Source of the DNA: Nannobrachium achirus
Lineage: Eukaryota > Chordata > Actinopteri > Myctophiformes > Myctophidae
Assembly (NCBI GenBank): GCA_963921795.1
Contig: OY997645.1
Span: 32,610,382-32,674,381 of the forward strand
Length of the DNA: 64,000 nt
Reading direction: 5' to 3'
Made by a program: the position numbers and the translations under genes. Positions 39,301 through 48,300 of this stretch are shown piece after piece. Positions within the stretch are counted from its first letter, which is position 1. Every line of letters begins with the position of its first letter. Under the pieces are notes generated by a model, which saw nothing but the letters and a program-made list of their open reading frames with translations, searched no databases and was not told where the DNA came from.

Positions 39301-42300
39301 GACGTGCAGCTTGCAGATCGGCTAGTTTAAAACAGCCAAGGTATAAAATAGGTAGTTAATATATGTTTTATATTATAATGTATTTCTGTTTTGATTGATT
39401 GAAGATTTTATTAGAAGTTTGCATAGGAAAAGGTACTGTAGTAACTAAAGCTTTCAAATAATTTTAATGGTGTAACCAGTATTTGCCTCAGAGATAGATG
39501 TAGTGTAGTAGAAGTGAAAGTATTGGAAATTGGAAATATCCAAGTACAAATACCTCAACATTTTACTCGAGTACAGTACTTGAGTAAATATACTTATAGT
39601 TACTTTACACATCGCGGTGATGTCCGGGCGTGCAGCGAGCCGCGAACACAAACAGTCACGCAATCAAACAGTCTGCAATGTGTCTCTACTACTGAAGTAG
39701 GCTAAAGTACACACAATCAGAACATTAAACAATTATTTCACTTCACTCTCTCAGAGTCCTGCAGAAACAGGCAGAGGGGAGGGGGCGACTGTCTGTCTGT
39801 CTGTCTGCCTGTCTGTCTGTCTGTCTGTCTGCCTGTCTGTCTCACTGACTGAAACGAGCCTCCGCTGTGACGGAACAGAACGTCACGGAAGAGGCGTGGT
39901 CCCGAAGTCGAGGGTGTAGAGGGAGACACTGATTATAACTTCAAATGTGCCTATGTCTTTTGTGTTTTTATTTATTTTAAATTTATTTGGGCATCCTTAG
40001 GGGATCTTTGAGAGATATGCGTCATTATTTAGATAAAGAAAGATTCCTGCTCCCCCTCCTTTAAGAGCGTCTGCTAAATGCCTAAATTGTAAATTGTAAA
40101 CAGTAATGTCATCAAGATGGATCTGTCGGATTTTTCATATTCCATCCCGATTAGCCAAGATTGGCTTGCAAGGTTTACAACAAGAACCTGTGCTCCGAGG
40201 AGCATACCTTTGTAGTTCCTTTTTTTTTCAATAACAGGGCAGGAAATGGAGATGTGTTTGTATTCATTTAAAACTATTTACCAAAGTTTTCGCCTCATTC
40301 TAAATACAACCACCTCAGTAGACCCATTTGAAGGAACGAACTTCAAAAAGTGCTATTTATACGCATGCTGGGCATTGTCACTTTTCTATCTGGCACTGCC
40401 GTGGTTCTTTATAAACTATACATCTTGTGTACTTCAGCAAGTCTCCCTGGAGAAGGGGTATCTGCAGAGCAAACAAAGAGGGTACACAGTGCTTCTTGTC
40501 AGAAGGAATGAAATGGTGGCAAACTGAGCAGAGTCCCTTTGAGCCATAGGTAAAATCAACTGCAGCACCACAGTTCCTTCATCAGACCCATGACAGGGTA
40601 TTTACTCAGTAACTTCAACCACATCAGCTTCCATTAAACACAGCGCACAACCCTGTTAAATCCCCTCCATCTTCAAACTGCTGAATAGCAATCTCCGGGT
40701 GCTGGCTCATACGCGACACGCAAAAAAACACCTTTTCAATTAAAGAGGGAGGGGAGGAGATGTACAGCCTATGTCTGTCACTACCTGTCAGGAGTCGGAA
40801 CATGTACAATTTGGCTGCAAGCGACTTTTAAATGTGTGACTAGATTTGGTCTTCACAGCAGCGGTGATGTTGCATTTTTTTTAAATGCCTGGTCTGGCAT
40901 TTGGCCTAGTTCTACTGACTGACATATTGGGGTGAAGTCAGCTCTAATTAAAGTCATGTCTGAGGTTAGTTATGCAACTTATGCTTATTCAACAGACTAA
41001 GCAGACTTGTTTCAACCTGGAGTGCCTAGTTTAGACAGGTATTTACTTGACCGCTTTACCTTACTTTGTTGGTTTACTAGGGTTTATGCCGCTTACGGCG
41101 TTCAAGCACTTTGTAAGTCACTGTGGATGAGACATGAGAGCGTCTGCTAAATGCCTAAATTGTATTGTGGTGTATGGAAACCTGGAGTCATTCTCTATAC
41201 CCCCCTTTGTCTGCATCTCTCCCCCAGTTGGTCCTCACCTCGTCTCCCCACAGCGTTACAGATACCATCTTCCCAGACATGTCTATCAGATTCACGGTCC
41301 TCTTGGAAACCTCGCGGCCAGTCTTGGTGGTTAGACGGGTCATCTCATCCACGCTCTTGCACACCCCAATAACATCTGTGCAGGAAGACAAAGCATTGTT
41401 TACAACTCTCAGCACTAAGAAACTGATTGTGTCTCCTTTGCCAGGCAGATTCATGGTCACACTTGCAAAAACCTTATCATGACAAACAACGGGCTGCTTG
41501 TCCTTGAAAAGCCCTTGACCAACTCTGGACTACATTCCCAGACAAACACACATTCACACATATACATATCATAAATATTAAATGCGTGTCTTGACGGCCA
41601 CAGGTCACTTAGGGTCCCACCGTCTTACGGCTCAAATCGGCTATGGGGAAATCAGTTGACTCATTTTTCAGTTCAACTCAGTATGAGGTCAGCAGCTTTA
41701 AACACATACATTCCCTATGCTGGTGTGTTGCCTCTATACTCTATAAGTGGACAAAATCAAATGCAGCGCATCAAGCACAACCTCAGTATTGTTGAAACTG
41801 TTCGCTTAAATGATGAGGAGCCATTTATATGAGCAGTGAGTACTAATGATAGTCCATGGGCCAGACGGGTTGTCGGTATCAAAAAGGTGGCAAAGGTTAC
41901 CATGCATTTTTGAAAAGCTCTATATCTGTAGATTATATTTTGGTATGATAACCCTTTCTTAGACACAGCTAAATTGGTGTTATCAGCCGCTGGAGTTGGT
42001 GTCCCATTAACTTTACATTACAGGGAAAAAAAGCAAAAAATAGTAGCATAAGTAGCTTTTAGTAGCATAAGAGGGGTCAAACTAGGGGTTTGTCATGATG
42101 CCGAATCCATTGCAAGCATTTGTTTTGCACAAAAAACATTCCTTGGGCTATAAATGGCCTCAGAAAACGATGCATGTATGGGTGTGCATTCATGTTAGTC
42201 AGAGGCCTTAGGGTTTTATTTCTCGTGCTAATCAGTCTAAAAGCGCCACATTTTGCACAGATGTAGCCCAGGGCATGCTCTAATGATTTAGCTAGGGCGC

Positions 42301-45300
42301 CCGAGTCGGTGACCTTCGGGGTCGCCACAGCTCCAGAAAAATGGTTTAGTGATGAAAAGTGATGAGTCATCACTTTTCAGAGTTTGTGGATGTTTTCTGG
42401 AGCCCGAAGGTCAAGAATTTAGTTCCCAAGAAAGGTCATGTCACTATTGGTATGGTATTTGAAAAATCAATATCAAGAAATATTTAAGTCTAATTATCCT
42501 TTTGAAGTCATAACACCATAGCGACGCCTGAATGATGGACTTGGGAGTGAAATCACTCAAACAGTACTACAAGCGGCAGTCTCCGTTATCATAATTACAT
42601 GTGGGCTCCTTATTATTACTTATTCATATTACCTGTGACAGCACTTTCTCCTCTGCTAAGTTAACCGGGTCGGCCATGGGGCCAAAGTCAATCTATGCTA
42701 CAGGCCATTACTGTCATCATCAGTATTATTAATACTTCTTCTATCTTCTTATAATTGCCTTAACCTCCCATGCACATCCCTCTCCACACTCAACTACATG
42801 CATCGTCCTACCCTATCATAGGTTATTATTATCATCATCATCAGTCTGGTATTAGTAATGCTTATCAATGCTGCTTCCATGGCTACTGGTCTAACTTATG
42901 AGTTGCTTCTCCTCACCCAGGACGGAATCCGTTTCTCTGGCCTCCAGGTCGCCAATGGAGACGAAGTCACACTGCACCATGGGAACCTCACTGCTCTCAC
43001 TGTCGTCACAGGGGATGATGGTCGATTCCCCATTGAGCGTCATCTCGTAGTCGTTCTTCAGGGTGCAGTACTGCTTGTTGGCAATCTTCAGGGAGCCCTT
43101 GGAAATGTAGTACACCTAGGATGTACAGACAGATGTGTTAAAACAGATCTGAGGAGCATTTCACCTGACTGAATGGTGCTAACAAGATGTGACTTTATGC
43201 AGTTGGGGGGACTCGACAAAGACTGATCAACATAAGCTGCTTATTGTGTTGGTACATTGCAGCAGAATGACTCACTCAAAGTCCCTTTGGTTGCAATTCA
43301 AAAACGTATTGGCAGTTGTTTGTACAACGGTGAGAGCCAAATCCATCTTAGACAGCAAAGCGATTGACAGTGACAGTGTGACTGTGTAACATAATTGGTG
43401 AGAGAGGGGCATCGCTCACCTTTCCCGTCTCTAGAAGAGTGTAGAACTTGTCCACCTCTTGTTGGAAACCTGTCACTCTTATTTCTCCCTGAAACAAAAC
43501 ACAGCAATTCTTCAGCCATAGTGTGTGTGTATAGCAGTGATGTCATTACATGCGCATCCCGCATCAAAAACTCATTCAAGTCGCCCAGGGACTCATTCAT
43601 GTCATGGTCCTGGGGTCCCGGGGATGCGCCTCCATTGGAGTCCATGTTAAAATAATTTACCGGGTCGCAGTAAAAGAAAAACATTTTTAAATTCCACAGA
43701 CACCACCATTGTTCATGGGTGAAAGCATCCTACTTTACCCTACGTTAACACAAATAAAATCCACGTAGAAAGTCTTAACTCATACAGTGCCGCCGGCCAC
43801 AAGGGGCGCTAGAGTGCCAGAAATTTCTCCATAGACCTTCGCTCTAGCTTTCGTCGACACTGTCCCAAGTGCCTTGGGATTTCACTCCAGCCAATGCTAT
43901 GGGTGACGATAGGAGGAAGCTAGCTGACACGTAGCCAAAATGCTAACCCATTTAGAAGCCCGATCTAAAGCTATTTCAGTCGCAAAAAACTTTTTCTTTG
44001 GGTCTGGGAACACAATCCGGAGAAAATCCTGTCTAAAGATGTGATTTATCATTGGAGTGGGCGGCGCGATGCGGCCGTTAGCGCGACTACGGCCCGTGGA
44101 TGGCCGAGTCTAAGTCCCGGCCATGGATGGAAATTTAGACCGGGGCTTCGTTGAGGCCTCCGATTAAATAATTCATTTTATTAAATATCCCGAACTAGTT
44201 CGGGATAGGCACCCTGGCATACGTCGCGCCGCCGACAGTATATATCAAGTTTTTTTTGGGGGGCTTTATTTTAAACCATTTTCAATGGAATAAATCGTCG
44301 GACCATCTAGCGTCTCTCGTTGGCTAGCGCTGGACGAGCAAGGACCACCCACGTTGCTCCAAGCAGCTCGGGGTAAGTAAAATAGCAAATAAAATATTGT
44401 ATTGGATTGAAATAAAGCCGAACTTGTTCGGGATAGGCACTGCAAGGGTTAAACAGGCGATAGAAACGTCAATGTTTTGATTCCACCGCTATTTTGCGCG
44501 CCCAAATTAATTAGGGGCACATGTTTTAGTAGTTTTAGTAGTTCTAAGTTCAAACATTAGCCAAATTGTAAAATAAATATAAGAAATAGGCAAACATTTT
44601 GAAAATAGCCGATCTACAAGCTCAAAGCACTCGAAAACATTGTATTGAGGACTTTTCTGGGACCCATTTGAATGACCACCTGTGGGTCCCGGGACCCATT
44701 ACATTGAAAACCAAGTAACATCACTGGTATAGTATATGTGTGTATGTATGCATGTATGCATGTATGTATGTATGTATGTATGTATGTATATATATATAGA
44801 GAGATATATACAGATAGATACAATGACCAAATAAAAGTTGTCGGAATAACCCTGTTGATACTCACACTCTCATCCACAATCTCCATGGAGAAGAGCTTGC
44901 CATCACCCTTAGAGTTGCTCCATGTGCGGATGCCGCTTTTGTTAGTGACACGGGCTCGGATGGTCCATCTAACACACAGGGTTGAAGGCGATTCATGTCA
45001 GGGTGATTCAATTTGAAATGAGTAGTGGTATTCTAATTGGATACTGTGTCAAGAGATATCTATCTATATAATTTCTGATCTAAGAATAGTGTGATGATCA
45101 AGCAGTCTCTTTATATTCTCATTAATTACAAAACAGATAAATGCCCATGCCTGTCAAACACAACTATCTCTTCTCTTGTCAATCAAAATAATGCATACTG
45201 AAGTGGACTCCTCTAATCTTACTAAGAATCATAACAGTTATGCCTCCCTCCATGACTGAGATAAGATGTGTCAATCTCTTTCCCCACAATGTCTGGCTGC

Positions 45301-48300
45301 AAACCATGTATACTGTACAGTATGTTATTTGCCAATGGAAAATTAAGCTTTTATTCAGAATTATACTGTGGGCTATAACAGCAAGATTCCCTATTCAGAT
45401 CCAACTCTAACTCTTGCATGTCATGGGGTAAAATAAATGTATTTACTGCTCTGTAGTTTCATGTTAGGACATTTGTATTTTATGGCAAACATTGTGATTC
45501 GGGAATTGTGAACCACGATTCTCTAGAGGACATCAAATACTCACTTAGACTGGTACGGGTTGAGGCTGGCAATGGGCACGACTTTGGAGCTACCCCCAGG
45601 AGTGCTGGGCACAGCAGATTGTGGCTTCTTCCCAAAGGGAAGGTCCCTATTAGGAACTCTGTTCACTATTCGGAGGAATGAGGAGAAACATGATGAGTAG
45701 TGAAGTAGACTAGTAAACTCAGGTCACAGCAGACATACAGTACATTATTCATCAGGGCCGAATTGCAAAAATCTACTTTCTTTAGATTACAACTCCTTGA
45801 TCACTATATCTCTGTTCATGAAGGACAGTTTGTAGGTTTAAAGCCTTCAAACACTTTGTAACGTAATAGTAATAGAACATATTGCAGTAGATCTGGAAAG
45901 CTTGCATTAGGAGGGACTAGAGGGAGGTAACAAAAGTCCTGTTGAAGCTAGGTGTTACATGATGGCATTTCAGAGGTATTATTCCCATTTCATAGAATCA
46001 AAGCAAGAGCCTTATATGCTGTAACAAACTAAAGTTGCACTTCCCCCTGGAGAACGGAGCTGACAGACTTGGGAGATTTTCTCTTTGGACAAGCGCTGCA
46101 CATTTGATTTGTGTGCGTCTCACATGGCGGATTAAAGTTCAAAGTGTCCGGTTAAGTCCTTCTACTTTGCCGACCACTGCATTTCTGGTAATTAAACCCA
46201 GAGATCAAGCGGCACACATAGAGAAATAACTGTGCTGATGAAGAGGATGCTCGGCACAATTTCCAATTCCCGGACGGCAGATTAGGGGGATGAATACCTG
46301 TTATGACACACAGAGGACTGCACAAGGCTGCATTTCATCTCTGCTGGCCTTCTCAAAGTTCTATGACATGAACAACTATAAACTGTATTTAAGTGAAAAG
46401 GACCTTTTCTTACTTTGACTATGGCTGGCCAGATTGCTGACATAGAAACATAGGTTCTTCAAAAAAATCGTAGGATTCAAAAGACACTTATAGAACCGGG
46501 TCAAAATTCTAATTTTCACGATTTTTCAAAAATAGCAGATCTACAAGCTCGCAGCGCGGCAGTGTCGCGCTGTGAGCTTGTATATCTGCTATTTTTCAAT
46601 AGTTAAAGCACAAAATAATGATACACAATAATGTGTACCCGTTCTGAATGGGTTAACATAAACTGCCAATGTTCTAAAAAAAATGTTAATGTTAATATGG
46701 GTTTGTTTGGAATTATTGTATTAATCAGAACAGTCATCACCCATTGAGCTGGTGTTTGTGGACTGTGCCGAGTGCTCCTGCCTTCTGACATGATTGAAAG
46801 CCATGTTGTAAACTTAGCCAATTCAAATAAATTGCATGGTTCTAGAATAGTTTTCTTCCATATTAGGTAAAAGATGGAAATGTATCTGGACAATACATAA
46901 ATCCATAAAACACAGTAAGCAGGCATAGATGGCTAATAACTCACATACCAGATTGTCATAGTGAGTCATTTATTATGTCAGTTGTTAATGAGTAGAGACT
47001 CAGCATGGTGATGATAAATTAAAGAAATTGACAGAAGGACCTAAAATGGCACATTTTCTCAATAGCATTCTGTCGACCATTCTGTTCACCCAAAATGTCT
47101 ACTACACACAAATGCTGCCATCTGGTGCCAATTTAAGAAACATCCAAATAATTCCTAATAGCATAAGCCCAAGTCAAGAGGCTAAGGCTCGGGTGGCGCA
47201 ATGGTAAAAGGAGGAGATGACTACATGTGTGTGAAAATAGTGGTTAGTATCATTATGTCTCAAAGAAACTATCATATATTGTATATTATTTTCATATTGC
47301 ACAATGGCAATGCAGTCCAGTTAGAAGAGATCCAAGCAGTGTTTACCTTCATTTCCATTTTGGGGCTGCAGGGGGCGGTGTGGTGGAGGGTTTGCAGCTG
47401 GCTGTGGAGCTGGCTTACTTTGACCTAAGGAAGACCAAAAGTGAGAGGAGCACTCAACGTAACATATGCAAGTTGGCAACAAAAATGTGTTTGTGTTGAA
47501 GCCTTACCCTCCACGTAAGTAATGGGTTCCCCGATCTTTCCACCAACTTCATCAGCAGACTTTATTATGTCCATTTCCAGAATAATAATCACCCGTCTGA
47601 CAAATGATAAACAAACAGCAGGAACACCTTTATTTACGGGCTCCGAAAAAACACAGCAGTGAGCAAAGACCTTAATTCATCATACTGTGTCATAATGTCA
47701 GCTATTAAATGTATCATACCCTGAAAAAGGCAGCTGTACTGCCGAAACGTTGGTTTAATAATTATTCTCCAACAATGTCCAACAATAAACTTTGGCACTT
47801 TGGCTACGGTGTGTGCGGCCACTTTTCTGTCTTTTTAAGACATCTTCTGAGCTATTAAATGTAGATCATTAACAAGAAAGACTAATTCATCATACCGTCC
47901 ATCCTTCAATACATTGGTCACGCTCCTCTTGAGGCAGCAGACACAGTTTTGGACCAGTCTGTTGTCCTCTGCCATGTGGTTGAGCTGGGTTGAGAGCATG
48001 AAAGCTACAAGAGGGTAGAAATACAAAAGAGCTGATTAATACCAGGCAAGGCCAACTACTGAGAACTTTGCCCTTCACTTCACAAGAGATTGAGCAGGGC
48101 ATTAATGTATGAATATGATTGAAGGAGGGCCTCTAATGGGCAAAACATTCCTTTCTAAATCAAGGAATTAAGTTTTATTATTCTATACTTACAGGACATG
48201 GTGTGTAGTCCATCACTCATCATCAGTCTAAATCGGGCAGCACCATTCCCACTCTCAATCTTACGGATGTTCTGAGAGAAACATGGCAAAAGTTCATGAT

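Noticed and set aside
42858-43172. Plus-strand protein-coding frames over 41134-41482 and 42858-43172
   Set aside because: They are antisense shadows of rpa1 exons 10 and 11.
47186-47215. tRNA-like GGCTCGGGTGGCGCAATGGT
   Set aside because: Only the first ~20 bases of a tRNA are present and there is no B box; it is probably a SINE head fragment.
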